Origin: an uncultured delta proteobacterium
GTDB taxonomy: Bacteria > Myxococcota_A > UBA9160 > JAFDET01
Assembly (NCBI GenBank): GCA_947260035.1
Contig: CAMYOO010000038.1
Coordinates: forward strand, 1-32,712
Length of the DNA stretch: 32,712 nucleotides
Direction: 5' to 3'
Position numbers and translations under genes: made by a program. Numbering within the stretch: position 1 is the stretch's first letter; the number at the start of each line of letters is the position of its first letter. This document shows, piece by piece, positions 17,200-29,336 of the stretch. Below the pieces are notes generated by a model. It made no database searches. It was not told the origin of the DNA and was given only the letters and a program-made list of their open reading frames with translations.

Positions 17200-18636
17200 A
17201 TGGGTTCCAGCAGGCATTTCCACATCCGTACGTACGGCTGTCAGATGAACCAGCACGACACCGAGAAGGTGTCGAACCTGCTGCATCACGCCGGTTGGCG
17301 GCAGGCCGCCGAGGAGGGCGATGCCGAGCTGCTGCTGATCAACACCTGCTCGATCCGCGAGAAGGCCGAGCACAAGCTCTACAGCGACCTGGGGCTGCTG
17401 CGGGACTGGAAGGGCGAGGCGTCCGGCCGGCTGCTGGGCGTGGGGGGCTGCGTGGCCCAGCAGGAAGGCGATGCCATCCTGCGCCGCTTCCCGCAGGTGG
17501 ACTTCGTATTCGGCACCCACAACGTGCGGCTCGTGCCGGAGCTGCTGGCGGCAGCCGAGAGCGGCCGCCGCCAGGTGCGCCGCGAGGAGGTCCGGGACCT
17601 GTCGCGTTTCGACCTCCCGGAGCGCCATCCGGACTGGCAGGGCGTCACGCCCGGCCGCGCCTTCGTCACGGTGATGGAAGGCTGCGACATGTTCTGCAGC
17701 TTCTGCATCGTGCCCCGGACCCGGGGCCGCGAGATCAGCCGGCCTGCGGCAGCCATCGTGACCGAGGTGCAGGAGCTGGCGGAGCGCGGAGTGCGCGAGA
17801 TCACCCTGCTGGGTCAGACGGTCAACGCCTACGGGCGTCACGCCGTGCGTCGGGGCCACGATGACGTGGGCTTCGCCGCGCTGCTGCGCCGCCTGGCCGG
17901 CATCCACGGAATCGAGCGGATCCGCTACACGAGCCCGCACCCGATCTTCTTCGACGAGGACCTGTGCCGTGCCCACGGCGAACTGGAGAACCTGTGCCCC
18001 CACGTCCACCTGCCGCTCCAGAGCGGCTCGGATGCGGTGCTGGCGCGGATGCGCCGGCGCCACGATGCCGACGCCTATCTGCACGTGGTGGAGGCCCTGC
18101 GCCGTGCGCGGCCGGACGTGGCCATCACCACCGACCTGATCGTGGGCTTCCCCGGCGAGAGCGACGCGGACTTCCGCGAGACCCTGCGCGTGGTGGACGA
18201 GGTGGGCTTCGTCGACGGCTACTCGTTCAAGTACTCGCCGCGGCCCGAGACGGCGGCGGCCGACCTCGCCGAGCGGGTCGATCCCGGCGTGGCCCAGGAG
18301 CGCCTGGCGGAGCTCCAGGATCGGCTGCGGTCGCTGACGCTGGCGGCCCACCGGGCTCGGGTCGGCGGGAGCACGCAGATCCTGGTGGAGGGCGAGAGCC
18401 GGCGCGGCGGGCAGGTCATGGGCCGCGATCCGTGGCACCGGGTCGTCAACGCGGCCGCTGGCGCGGCGTCCCCGCAGCCCGGTCAGGTGGCTGCGGTTCG
18501 CATCGTCGAGGCCACCCCCCACTCCCTGATCGGCCAACTCGAGGTGAAGGAAACGCCCGAGATCGCCGATGTAAGGGAGACGGACGGGTGTCGGCCTCGG
18601 CGCGCAGGTTCGCCGACCGGCACCTTTCCGTTGTAA
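17200..18636 (+). CDS. miaB: tRNA-2-methylthio-N6-(dimethylallyl)adenosine synthase
   Basis: A 478-residue radical-SAM methylthiotransferase. The N-terminal UPF0004 domain binds one 4Fe-4S cluster through C14 (TYGCQMN), C50 (INTCSIREKAEHK) and C84 (GGCVAQ). The radical-SAM core has CDMFCSFC (C162, C166, C169), GQTVNAYG and HLPLQSGSD. About 370-440 form the TRAM domain (TQILVEGESRRGGQVMGRD). INTCSIREKAEHK and the length favour MiaB over RimO or MtaB. It adds the 2-methylthio group to i6A37 of tRNAs reading UNN codons. ATG 17200 puts the first Cys at the usual place, although the nearest Shine-Dalgarno-like GGGAGG lies 24 bases upstream. The last 35 residues after TRAM are a non-conserved extension. 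Confidence 0.93.
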   Translation: MGSSRHFHIRTYGCQMNQHDTEKVSNLLHHAGWRQAAEEGDAELLLINTCSIREKAEHKLYSDLGLLRDWKGEASGRLLGVGGCVAQQEGDAILRRFPQVDFVFGTHNVRLVPELLAAAESGRRQVRREEVRDLSRFDLPERHPDWQGVTPGRAFVTVMEGCDMFCSFCIVPRTRGREISRPAAAIVTEVQELAERGVREITLLGQTVNAYGRHAVRRGHDDVGFAALLRRLAGIHGIERIRYTSPHPIFFDEDLCRAHGELENLCPHVHLPLQSGSDAVLARMRRRHDADAYLHVVEALRRARPDVAITTDLIVGFPGESDADFRETLRVVDEVGFVDGYSFKYSPRPETAAADLAERVDPGVAQERLAELQDRLRSLTLAAHRARVGGSTQILVEGESRRGGQVMGRDPWHRVVNAAAGAASPQPGQVAAVRIVEATPHSLIGQLEVKETPEIADVRETDGCRPRRAGSPTGTFPL

Positions 18637-18667
18637 CTTCTAGTCTCGGCTCTGGAAAGGGCCCCGC

Positions 18668-20455
18668 ATGCCGAAAGCCCGCGTACTCGCGGTCGACGAC
18701 CAGCTCTACTTCCGAACCTTCCTGGAGGGCCTCCTGGTCGAGGAAGGCTATGAAGTCGAGACGGCGGCCGGCGGCGAGGAAGCCCTCCGCGCCTTGGAGC
18801 GCGACCGCTTCGATCTGGTCATCACCGATCTGGTGATGCCGGAGATGGACGGCAGCGAGCTCATCAAGCGCATCAAGGAGCGCTGGCCCGGCCAGGCCGT
18901 GGTCATCGTCTCGGGCGTCGGCGATGTGCAGACAGCGGTGGACGCCATGAAGTACGGCGCCACCGAGTACCTGCTCAAGCCCCTGGAGCGCAGCGCCCTG
19001 GCGCGCACCCTGAAGCAGATCCTCGGCGCCCAGCAGCTGCACCGCGAGTCCGAGAAGCTGATGCAGGAGAACCTGGAGTACATGGGCGCGCTGTCCCTGT
19101 ACGAGCGTGCCGTGGGCCTGTTCGCGACCCTGTCGTTGCAGCCTCTGGCGGAGCGCACGCTGGAGGCCTTCTGCATCGAGACCGGCGCCCAGAGCGGCGT
19201 CCTCTGGGTGCGCGACGATCAGGACTCGGACCAGCTCCGCCTGATGGCGGCGCGCGGGCTGGTGCAGGTGGCCGAGGAGCCCGAGGCGCTGGATGCCGAG
19301 CGTCTGCCCCAGGACTTCGGGGCCGGCGAATCGCTGGTGGTCTTCCTGCGGCACGGCGGCCGGCTGATCGGGCTGGTGCGGCTCTCTGACAAGCTGGAAG
19401 GAGAGGACTTCGGCGACCCGGAGCGCGCGCTGGCCCAGAAGGCCGCGGAGCTGGCTTCCGTCGCACTGGCCAACTCCTTGAAGCTGCGCGACCTGGAGCG
19501 ACGCTCGTTCCGCGATCCGACCACCAAGGCGTACACGCTGGCGTTCTTCGAGGACGTGGTGCGCAACGAGATCCAGAAGGCCAACCGCTTCGGGCGCAGC
19601 TTCGCGCTGCTGCTCCTGGAGCTGGACGGTCTTGCCCGTCTCAACGAGCGCTTCTCGGCGCCCGAGCTGGGTCGGTTTCTCGAGGCGCTGGTCTTCCAGG
19701 TGGGGCGCGCGTTGCGCTCGACCGACCTGATCGCCTCCGAGAGCGAGGGGCGCTATCGCATCCTGCTGCCCGAGACCGATGCGCTGGGCGCCGCGGTGCT
19801 CAAGCGTCGCATCCGAGAGGCACTTCAGGCCGCCGACTTGTTCGAGGAGCTGAGCCCGGACGAGCGTCCGCGCCTGCTTCTTTCGGCGGCCAGCTACCCG
19901 GCCGACGGCACCCAGGTGGAGACCCTGAGCCACGTGCTGGAGGCGCGGCTCGAGGACGATCGCAAGACGCTGCTGCGCAGCCTCGATATCGAGCACGAGT
20001 CGTTCGCCGGCGCCGTGGATGCGCTGCTGGAGCTGGCCCGGCCCGGACCCGCGCAGACGCCCGAGCAGGTGATGCGCTTCGCCATCGACGAGGTGGCGCG
20101 GCGTCCCCGGGACCGGGGTCTGGTTTTCGTCTCGCCCGGCTCGGGGATTCCGACCGGTGTGCGCGAAAGCCTGGAGCGGCTGCGCGGGCTCCAGCCGCGG
20201 GCCGAGGTGGTGCTGGTGAGCGACGCCAAGGCAGACAGCGTGGCCGGCGGGCCGGTCAGCTGCGTCTCGGCGCGCCGCGCCGGAACGCGTGCGCCCTTCG
20301 TGATCTACTACGGAGAGGGTCCGGCCTACGCCCTGATCCGCGAACGTTCGGATGACGGCGAAGCGTCGCCCTTCTTCCATACGAGCGACCGGTCGCTGGT
20401 GGAGCACCTGGCCTTCAAGCTGCAGCGCGATCTGGGCGTGTCGGTGGGGTTGTAG
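18668..20455 (+). CDS. Response regulator: receiver, GAF-like and degenerate GGDEF, with an unassigned C-terminal domain
   Basis: A 595-residue cytoplasmic protein. Residues 1-120 are an intact receiver with D10, D11, phosphoacceptor D54 (VITDLVMPEMDG), S82 and K104. A coiled linker (about 120-150) leads to a GAF-like region (about 150-275). Then DPTTKAYTLAFFEDVVRNEI (normally DxLTGLxNR) begins a GGDEF fold of about 280-440, but the signature is SEGRY (359-363), so cyclic-di-GMP synthesis is not expected. Residues 440-595 form an alpha/beta domain I cannot assign. It is probably a phosphorylation-controlled scaffold or ligand-binding protein. No histidine kinase is adjacent. It follows miaB by 31 bases and precedes the DUF4388 gene by 9. 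Confidence 0.82.
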   Translation: MPKARVLAVDDQLYFRTFLEGLLVEEGYEVETAAGGEEALRALERDRFDLVITDLVMPEMDGSELIKRIKERWPGQAVVIVSGVGDVQTAVDAMKYGATEYLLKPLERSALARTLKQILGAQQLHRESEKLMQENLEYMGALSLYERAVGLFATLSLQPLAERTLEAFCIETGAQSGVLWVRDDQDSDQLRLMAARGLVQVAEEPEALDAERLPQDFGAGESLVVFLRHGGRLIGLVRLSDKLEGEDFGDPERALAQKAAELASVALANSLKLRDLERRSFRDPTTKAYTLAFFEDVVRNEIQKANRFGRSFALLLLELDGLARLNERFSAPELGRFLEALVFQVGRALRSTDLIASESEGRYRILLPETDALGAAVLKRRIREALQAADLFEELSPDERPRLLLSAASYPADGTQVETLSHVLEARLEDDRKTLLRSLDIEHESFAGAVDALLELARPGPAQTPEQVMRFAIDEVARRPRDRGLVFVSPGSGIPTGVRESLERLRGLQPRAEVVLVSDAKADSVAGGPVSCVSARRAGTRAPFVIYYGEGPAYALIRERSDDGEASPFFHTSDRSLVEHLAFKLQRDLGVSVGL

Positions 20456-20464
20456 GGGGATGCT

Positions 20465-22014
20465 GTGAGCGCCGTGCTGATCGCCGATGGGGAGGCCACG
20501 CGGGCCAAGCGCATCGAGGAGGCCTGTGCCGGGCTGTCCATCGATACGCGCACGGCGCCGCACGGCGCCGGGGCGCTGGAAATGGCCCTGGCGGAGCCGC
20601 CGGATGTGGTGGTGGCGCCCTTCGACCTGCCGCTGATCGATGCGTCCAAGCTGGCCGACATTCTGCACACCAACCCGCGGACGCAGGCGGTGCGCTTCCT
20701 GTTCCTGGGGCGGCCGCTGGGCCCGGGCGCGGAGCCGGGGCCCGGGGACGAGACGGCGTCCACCGAGGCGGAGCCGCAAGAGCTGGCGCATCGCATCGAG
20801 GCCATGCTCTCCCGGCTGGCCCGCCTGGACGAGGTCGCCGAAGCCGCCGAGGCCGACGACGATGCCCACGTCAGCGGCCGGCTCAAGCAGATTGCGCTGC
20901 CGGATCTGCTGCAGCTGTTCGGTAGCAACGCCAAGACGGGAACCCTGGAGCTGGAGCGTTCGGACAACCGGGGCCACTCGGAGCGGGGCGCCATCCACCT
21001 GGACGGGGGCAATGTGGTCCAGGCTTCGGCGGGCGCCGTGGAGGGCGAGAAGGCGCTCTTCCGGCTGCTGGCGTGGAGCCAGGGGACGTTCGCGTTCTCG
21101 CCGCGCAAGCCCGACGTATCCCACGAGATCGACAAGCCGCTGCGCGCCCTGCTGATGGAGGGCATGCGCCAGATCGACGAGAGCAACCGCGCCGGGCGCA
21201 GCCTGCCGGCGGCGGACGCTCACGTGGCGCTGCGCGTGAAGAGCACCGACCTCCCCAACATGGTGCATCCGCTGACCCAGGAGGTGCTGCTGCTCCTGGA
21301 GATCTACAGCCGGGTTCAGGACGTCGTGGATCACTGCTCGTTCCCGGACTACCAGGTCTTGCGCACGCTTCACACGCTGATGGAGCGGGGCATGGTGGAG
21401 ATCCGGCGCGGATCCCACGGCCCGCCCAGCCGCCCCGGCCAGGGCCTGTTCACCGCCGCGCAGGCACGCCGGCTGGGGGACTACTTGGACGCCTCGCGGC
21501 CGCGCGGCGCGCCCGCCTGCGATGCCAAGCTGCTGCTGGTCTCCGCGCGACGCGAGGCCACGGCCGACTTCGTGCGCCTGCTGCGCGGCCTGCCCGGGGC
21601 CCGCCTGGAGGGGGCCTTCGCCGGCGGGACGTTCGAGGCCGCGGATCTGTTGACGGTCGGGCGGCTGCCCGTGGACGACACGCGGGGCCTGCAGATCATT
21701 CACGTACCCACCGACCCGGCCTATGCGCCGCTCTGGCCCCTGGCGGGCCACGGTGCCCTGGGGGTGGTGGTGCTGCTGGAGGGGCGTGTCGCCGAGGCCA
21801 GCGCCGTGGTCGAGCCGGTCGTGGCGGCGCTGCGAGACGTGCCCCGCGCGCGCATCTTCCACGCGATCCTGCTGCGCAAGGGCGAGCGGCCCCTGCCCGA
21901 CGAGCTGCGTGAGAACGTGGCGCTGCTCGACGAGGCCTCGCTCTTCCTGGTTCCGATCGAGAGCGGCAAGGGCGCCAGCCAGGTCCTGCGGCCGCTGCTG
22001 TCGAGGGTCCTGCC

Positions 22015-22018
<4 letters not shown>
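20465..22018 (+). CDS. Pseudo-receiver, DUF4388-like and degenerate small-GTPase-like signalling protein
   Basis: A 517-residue protein from GTG 20465. Residues 1 to about 125 look like a receiver (SAVLIADGEATRAKRIEE) whose phosphoacceptor site is lost (VVVAPFDLPLID, Pro where Asp is expected). About 135-225 match the DUF4388/PATAN-like pattern (GRLKQIALPDLLQLFGSNAKTG, then GAIHLDGGNVVQASAG). A helical, winged-helix-like section (about 265-320) follows. The C-terminus (about 350-515) has the strand order of an MglA-like GTPase: CDAKLLLVSARREATADFV at the P-loop, then LQIIHVPTDPAYAPLWPLAGHGALGVVVLLEG. It lacks the GxxxxGKT motif and so should not bind GTP normally. The stop overlaps the next start (TTGA). 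Domain calls for the middle and end are by pattern only. Confidence 0.72.
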
Positions 22019-23920
<1,902 letters not shown>

Positions 23921-23988
23921 AATCGCAGCGTCCCCCCCGGACGCGAATCCGCCGACCTTCCTCCGGGCCGGCCGACCGCGAGAGAGCC

Positions 23989-25548
23989 ATGTCCCCCCGC
24001 GATGCCCACCGTGACCGGGTCCTGATCCTGGACTACGGGTCTCAGTACACCCAGCTCATTGCGCGCCGGATCCGCGAGCAGCGCGTCTACTGCGAGATCC
24101 AGCCGCCGACCCTGGACGCCGACGCGGTGCGCGCCTGGAACCCCGCCGGAATCATCTTGTCCGGCGGTCCCTCCAGCGTGCTCGACGACGACTCGCCCCA
24201 GATCGACCCGGCGATCTTCGAGCTGGGCCTGCCGATGCTGTGCGTCTGCTACGGCCTGCAGCTCCTGGCTCACCATCTGGGCGGACTCGTGGAGCCCGCC
24301 GAGCAGCGCGAGTACGGCCCTGCCGAGCTCTCCATCGAGCGCGAGGACGCGATCTTTCACGGCCTGGGCGAGCGCCAGCGGCGCACCGTGTGGATGAGCC
24401 ACGGCGACAAGGTCCAGCGCCTGCCCGAGGATTTCGGCGTTCTGGCCACCAGCGAGGGCTCGCCCTTCGCCGCCGTGCGCCACCGCGACAAGCCGATCTA
24501 CGGCCTCCAGTTCCATCCGGAGGTGGTCCACACCGACGGCGGCGAACGGATCCTGGCCAACTTCGTGCACGGCATCTGCGGCTGCACGGCGTCGTGGACC
24601 ATGGATGCCTTCATCGAAGAGGCAGTGGAGAAGATCCGCGCCCAGGTGGGCGATGCGCCGGTGGTCTGTGGTCTCTCGGGAGGCGTGGACTCCGCCGTGG
24701 CGGCCGCGCTGGTGCACCGCGCGGTGGGCGACCAGCTTACCTGCATCTTCGTGGACAACGGGCTGCTGCGCGAAGGCGAACGTCAGGAGGTGGAGTCCAC
24801 CTTCCGGCAGGCCCTGGGCATCCGCCTGCTGACCAGCGATGCGGCGTCGCGCTTCGTCCAGGCGCTGGCGGGTGTGACGGACCCGGAGAAGAAGCGGCGC
24901 ATCATCGGGCACCTCTTCATCGAGGTCTTCGAGCACGAGGCCGAGGGTCTGGACGACGCCCGCTTCCTGGTCCAGGGAACGCTCTATCCGGACGTCATCG
25001 AGAGCGTTTCCGTGCGCGGCCCGGCGGCCACCATCAAGAGCCACCACAACGTGGGTGGGCTTCCCGAGGTGATGAAGCTGGAGCTGGTGGAGCCCCTGCG
25101 CGAGCTCTTCAAGGACGAGGTCCGTGAAGTCGGGCGCAACCTGGGCCTGCCCGAGACCGTGGTGGGCCGGCATCCGTTCCCGGGGCCGGGGCTCGCCGTC
25201 CGCATCGTGGGCGAGATCACGCCCGAGCGCCTGGCCACCCTACGTCGCGCCGATGCCGTGGTGACCGAGGAGATCCGCCGCGGCGGCGTCTACGAGTCGC
25301 TGTGGCAGGCCTTCGCGGTCTTCCTGCCGGTCCAGAGCGTGGGTGTGATGGGGGATGCGCGCACCTACGAGAACGTGATCGCCGTGCGGGCGGTCACCTC
25401 CGTGGATGCCATGACCGCCGACTGGGCGCGGCTGCCGGGCGACGTGCTGGCCGCCATCTCGTCGCGGATCATCAACGAGGTAAAGGGCGTGAACCGGGTG
25501 GTCTACGACATCTCATCGAAGCCGCCGTCCACCATCGAGTGGGAGTAG
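23989..25548 (+). CDS. guaA: GMP synthase (glutamine-hydrolysing)
   Basis: A 519-residue enzyme. Residues 1 to about 195 are the class I glutamine amidotransferase domain, with catalytic C87 (CVCYGLQ), H176 and E178 (FHPEV). About 200-390 are the ATP-pyrophosphatase domain, with PP-loop SGGVDS (230-235). The C-terminal dimerisation domain contains [16 protein letters not shown] and ends in the conserved KPPSTIEWE. It aminates XMP to GMP using ATP and glutamine. ATG 23989 follows AGAGAG. It sits between guaB and dnaE, which begins 4 bases after the stop. Confidence 0.97.
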   Translation: MSPRDAHRDRVLILDYGSQYTQLIARRIREQRVYCEIQPPTLDADAVRAWNPAGIILSGGPSSVLDDDSPQIDPAIFELGLPMLCVCYGLQLLAHHLGGLVEPAEQREYGPAELSIEREDAIFHGLGERQRRTVWMSHGDKVQRLPEDFGVLATSEGSPFAAVRHRDKPIYGLQFHPEVVHTDGGERILANFVHGICGCTASWTMDAFIEEAVEKIRAQVGDAPVVCGLSGGVDSAVAAALVHRAVGDQLTCIFVDNGLLREGERQEVESTFRQALGIRLLTSDAASRFVQALAGVTDPEKKRRIIGHLFIEVFEHEAEGLDDARFLVQGTLYPDVIESVSVRGPAATIKSHHNVGGLPEVMKLELVEPLRELFKDEVREVGRNLGLPETVVGRHPFPGPGLAVRIVGEITPERLATLRRADAVVTEEIRRGGVYESLWQAFAVFLPVQSVGVMGDARTYENVIAVRAVTSVDAMTADWARLPGDVLAAISSRIINEVKGVNRVVYDISSKPPSTIEWE

Positions 25549-25552
25549 GGCG

Positions 25553-28500
25553 GTGTCCCACGCGCCCTTCGTCCACCTCCACCTCCACACCCAGTACTCG
25601 CTCCTCGACGGAGCCATCCAGCACGCGCCGCTCTTCCAGCAATGCAAAGAGCTGAACATGCCCGCCGTGGCCATGACGGACCACGGCAACCTGTTCGGCG
25701 TGGTCGAGTTCTACCAGAAGGCCATGGCCAGCGGCGTGAAGCCGATCATCGGCTGCGAGGTCTACATCGCCGCGCGCTCCCGCTTCGAGAAGGAGAAGCG
25801 CGAGCGCGACGCGTCGGGCTTCGACGCCATCAACCACCTGCTGCTGCTGGCGATGAACGAGACCGGGTACCGCAACCTGATTCACCTGGTCTCCAAAGGT
25901 TACCTGGAAGGCTTCTACTACAGGCCGCGCATCGACATGGACCTGCTGCGCGAACGCAGCGAGGGCCTGATCGCCACCTCCGGCTGCCTGTCGTCCACGA
26001 TCAGTCGCGCCATCACCGGCGGGGAGCTGAACCGGGCCTGGGAGCTGACGGAGGAGTTCTCCGGGATCTTCAAGGACCGCTTCTACCTGGAGCTGATGCG
26101 CCACGGCATCGCCGATCAGGACACGGTCAACGCCGAGCTGATCAAGATGCACACGGACCTGCGCCTGCCGCTGGTGGCCACCAACGACGCCCACTACCTG
26201 CACTCCCATGATCACGAGCCCCACGAGGCGCTGCTCTGCATCGGCACGGGCAGCAACCTGGACGATCCCAAGCGCTTCAAATTCGACGGGCGCGGCTTCT
26301 ACGTGAAGAGCGCCGACGAGATGAAGGAGGTCTTCTCCGACCATCCGTCGGCCCTGGCCAGCACGATTGAGATCGCCGAACGCTGCAACGTCGAGCTGGA
26401 CATGGGCACCTACCACCTGCCCGAGTTTCAGGTGCCGTCCAACACCACGCGCGAGGACGTGCTGGAGGCCCAGGCCTGGTCCGGCCTGCGGGAGCGGCTG
26501 GGCATGGCTCCCGACGAGCCCTTCCCGGACAAGCACCGTCCCTACGTGGAGCGCATGGAGCGCGAGGTCGGCGTCATCCGCTCCATGGGCTTCTCCGGCT
26601 ACTTCCTGATCGTGGCCGACTTCATCGACTACGCCCGTCGCAACGAGGTGCCCGTGGGGCCGGGCCGCGGCTCCTCTGCGGGCAGCCTGGCCGCCTGGTC
26701 GCTGGGGATCACCGGTGTCGATCCCATCGAGTACGACATCATCTTCGAGCGCTTCCTCAACCCCGAGCGCATCTCCATGCCGGACATCGACGTGGACTTC
26801 TGCATGCGCGGTCGCGACCAGGTGATCCAGTACGTTCGCGACAAGTACGACGATGCGGAGCGGGGCGACGAGGGGCGCCGGGTCGCCCAGATCATCACTT
26901 TCGGGAAGCTGCAGGCCCGGGCTGCGATCCGCGATGTGGGGCGCGTGCTCGGCATGCCCTACGGCGACGTGGACCGGATCGCCAAGCTGGTGCCCGAGAC
27001 CCTGGGCATCACGCTGTCCGAGGCCATCGAGCAATCGCCGGACCTGCGCGCCCGGCGCGACAACGACGGCCAGGTGCTCAAGCTCCTGGACGTGGCCCAG
27101 CGCCTGGAAGGGCTCACGCGTCACGCGTCCACTCACGCAGCCGGCGTCGTGATCGGCAACCAGCCGCTCATCGACGTGGTGCCGCTCTACAGAGACCCGC
27201 GCTCGGGCGACGTGCTCACCCAGATCGACTGGAAGGCCGTCGAGAAGATCGGCCTGATCAAGTTCGACTTCCTGGGCTTGAAGACGCTGACGGTGATCCA
27301 GGACGCCGAGCGCCGGATTCGCGCGCAGAAGCCCGGCTTCTCGGTGGAGCAGGCGCCTCTCGACGACGAGGGCACCTATACCTTGCTGGGCCGCGGCGAC
27401 ACGGTGGGAGTGTTCCAGATCGAGTCCGCCGGCATGACCGAGCTGACGGTGAAGCTGCGCCCCACCGAGTTCAAGGAGCTGATCGCCATCGTGGCGCTCT
27501 ACCGGCCGGGCCCGCTCAACTCCGGCATGGTGGAGGACTACATCAGCCGCAAGCACGGCCTCACCAAGGTCGAGTACCTGCATCCGGAGATCGAGGAGCT
27601 GACCCGCTCGACCCTGGGCGTGATCGTCTACCAGGACCAGGTGCTCCAGATCGCCAACCAGATGGCGGGCTACAGCCTGGGAGAGGCCGACCTGCTGCGC
27701 CGGGCCATGGGCAAGAAGGTCCCGGAGGAGATGGAGAAGCAGCGCGATCGCTTCGTCTCCGGCGCCACCGAGCGAGGCGTGGACCAGGCCACGTCCACCA
27801 AGGTCTTCAATCTGATGGCCGAGTTCGCGGCCTACGGCTTCCCCAAGGCGCACTCCACGGCCTACGCGCTGATCACCTACCAGACGGCCTACCTCAAGGC
27901 GAACCATCCGCGCGAGTTCCTGGCGGCGCTGATGACCGTGGAGAGCGGCAACAACGACAAGCTCGCGCGCATCATCGCCCACGCCCGCGAGAAGGAGCTC
28001 GAGATCCTGCCGCCGGACGTGAACGCATCCTCGCGGGACTTCACCGTGGTGGAAGAGGGCATTCGCTTCGGCCTGGCCGGCGTCAAGAACGTGGGCAGCG
28101 GAGCGATCGATGCCATCCTGCAGGCGCGGGAGGAGGACGGCGCGTTCGCCAGTCTCTTCGACTTCGCGTCACGCGTGGATGCGAAGCGCGTGAACCGGCG
28201 CGTGGTGGAGAGCCTGGTCAAATGCGGCTCCTTCGACTCGGTCCACGAGGAGCGCTCCCGGGCGTGGGCGGCCTTGGACCGCGCCCTGGAGTCAGGCGCC
28301 GCGGCGCAGCGTGACCGCGCGATCGGCCAGGAGAGCCTCTTCGGCGGCAGCGGCGCCGCAGCCGTCCCCGCGCCGGAGCTGCCCGAGGCCGCGCCCTGGG
28401 TGGACCGCGAGCGCCTCGCCTCGGAGAAGGAGGTCCTGGGCTTCTACGTCACGGGTCATCCGCTGGCGGCGGTGGCGACCGAGCTGCGCACCTACGCCGA

Positions 28501-29050
28501 CGTCACCGCGGGCGACGTGGAAGGGCGCGAGGGTCGCGAGGTGCGCGCCGGCGGGCTTCTCACCGGGCTGCGCGAGACCCGCACCAAGCGCGGCGCCCTT
28601 ATGGCGTTCGGCACGCTCGAGGACCTGGAGGGAAGCTTCGACCTGGTGATCTTCAGCGAGCCCTACGAGCGGCTACGCGAGCTGCTCAAGAAGGCGAAGG
28701 ACGACGAGCACCCGGAGCCGCTGCTGATCACCGGCACCCTGGAGGCCGGCGAGACGCCGAAGATCCTGGTGCGCGACGGCATGCAGCTGGTGAACGCGCG
28801 AGAGCACCTGGCCTCGAAGCTGGAGCTCCAGGTGGTGGCGGGCGAACTCTCCCGCGATCGCCTGCAGGCGCTGCGCCGCGTGCTGGAGACCCACCGCGGC
28901 GACTGTGCCGTGCTGCTGGAGCTGATGATTCCCGGCGAGAGCAAGACGACGCTCGCACTCTCCGACAAGCTGAACGTCGAGGCCTGCGACTCCCTGGTCG
29001 AAGAAGTGAACGCGCTCTTCGCAAGGCCGGTCGCCCGCATCTCGCTCTAG
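25553..29050 (+). CDS. dnaE: DNA polymerase III alpha subunit
   Basis: A 1165-residue replicative polymerase of DnaE1 length, from GTG 25553. The PHP domain opens with HLHLHTQYSLLDG and AMTDHGNLFG. The catalytic Asp residues of the palm are D411 and D413 (MPDIDVDF) and D572 (LIKFDFLGLKTL). The GPGRGSSAGSLAAW loop and thumb/fingers follow, and the tandem helix-hairpin-helix region is near FAAYGFPKAHSTAYA to about residue 900. The OB fold is at about 985-1060 (GREVRAGGLLTGLRETRTKRGALMAFGTLEDLEGS is its core). It lies at the end of the long co-directional run, with guaA 4 bases upstream, and is followed by a terminator-like hairpin. Confidence 0.97.
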   Translation: MSHAPFVHLHLHTQYSLLDGAIQHAPLFQQCKELNMPAVAMTDHGNLFGVVEFYQKAMASGVKPIIGCEVYIAARSRFEKEKRERDASGFDAINHLLLLAMNETGYRNLIHLVSKGYLEGFYYRPRIDMDLLRERSEGLIATSGCLSSTISRAITGGELNRAWELTEEFSGIFKDRFYLELMRHGIADQDTVNAELIKMHTDLRLPLVATNDAHYLHSHDHEPHEALLCIGTGSNLDDPKRFKFDGRGFYVKSADEMKEVFSDHPSALASTIEIAERCNVELDMGTYHLPEFQVPSNTTREDVLEAQAWSGLRERLGMAPDEPFPDKHRPYVERMEREVGVIRSMGFSGYFLIVADFIDYARRNEVPVGPGRGSSAGSLAAWSLGITGVDPIEYDIIFERFLNPERISMPDIDVDFCMRGRDQVIQYVRDKYDDAERGDEGRRVAQIITFGKLQARAAIRDVGRVLGMPYGDVDRIAKLVPETLGITLSEAIEQSPDLRARRDNDGQVLKLLDVAQRLEGLTRHASTHAAGVVIGNQPLIDVVPLYRDPRSGDVLTQIDWKAVEKIGLIKFDFLGLKTLTVIQDAERRIRAQKPGFSVEQAPLDDEGTYTLLGRGDTVGVFQIESAGMTELTVKLRPTEFKELIAIVALYRPGPLNSGMVEDYISRKHGLTKVEYLHPEIEELTRSTLGVIVYQDQVLQIANQMAGYSLGEADLLRRAMGKKVPEEMEKQRDRFVSGATERGVDQATSTKVFNLMAEFAAYGFPKAHSTAYALITYQTAYLKANHPREFLAALMTVESGNNDKLARIIAHAREKELEILPPDVNASSRDFTVVEEGIRFGLAGVKNVGSGAIDAILQAREEDGAFASLFDFASRVDAKRVNRRVVESLVKCGSFDSVHEERSRAWAALDRALESGAAAQRDRAIGQESLFGGSGAAAVPAPELPEAAPWVDRERLASEKEVLGFYVTGHPLAAVATELRTYADVTAGDVEGREGREVRAGGLLTGLRETRTKRGALMAFGTLEDLEGSFDLVIFSEPYERLRELLKKAKDDEHPEPLLITGTLEAGETPKILVRDGMQLVNAREHLASKLELQVVAGELSRDRLQALRRVLETHRGDCAVLLELMIPGESKTTLALSDKLNVEACDSLVEEVNALFARPVARISL

Positions 29051-29098
29051 CGCTCGGAAAGGCCGGACCAGCGGCCGCTCTCGGAGCGCTCTTATTTC
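29049..29098 (+). terminator. Terminator-like two-part hairpin after dnaE
   Basis: The outer arms AGCGCTC (29049-29055) and GAGCGCT (29084-29090) are perfect 7-bp complements. The inner arms GGCCG (29061-29065) and CGGCC (29072-29076) form a second stem. CTTATTT follows. The hairpin starts on the dnaE stop codon. Confidence 0.55.
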
Positions 29099-29295
29099 GA
29101 CAAGGGCCGCCAGTCGTCGCAGGTCTTCCAAGCGCGGCGGCGACCGTCGGACGGGTCGTACGGGTACCCCATGCAGTCGACCTCGAGCCTCTCGTAGTTG
29201 TCCGACAGGGTATCGGTGTCCCAATAAATCCAGCCCAACACGCCGTCGTACTCAGGGTTGGCGTCCAGGCACACGCACAGCGACTTGAGCTTCAC
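29092..29295 (-). CDS. Short Cys-containing ORF of unknown function, possibly a gene remnant
   Basis: A 67-codon frame from a GTG at 29295. A TAG lies only six codons upstream, and no good ribosome binding site was seen. The composition is not that of a shadow frame: it has acidic and aromatic residues ([30 protein letters not shown]) and four cysteines (7, 9, 41, 58), and it uses less GC-biased codons than its neighbours. It has no signal peptide or membrane helix. It looks like the C-terminal end of a secreted or Cys-rich protein whose start was lost, or a small orphan protein. Its end overlaps the dnaE terminator region. I do not recognise a family. Confidence 0.4.
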   Translation of the reverse strand: MKLKSLCVCLDANPEYDGVLGWIYWDTDTLSDNYERLEVDCMGYPYDPSDGRRRAWKTCDDWRPLSK

Positions 29296-29336
29296 GTGGC
29301 GCAGGTCCGGCTACGCCGGGCAGCTATCTTGGACCC

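Noticed and set aside
18446-21862. 1138-codon minus-strand open frame opposite the signalling genes
   Set aside because: It has shadow composition (Gln/His/Arg/Leu-rich) and no recognisable motifs, while the plus strand shows receiver and DUF4388 signatures.
24000-29050. Search for a defence, CRISPR or prophage system in the guaA-dnaE part
   Set aside because: Only housekeeping genes of normal length with intact catalytic residues are present, with no regularly spaced repeats or phage genes.
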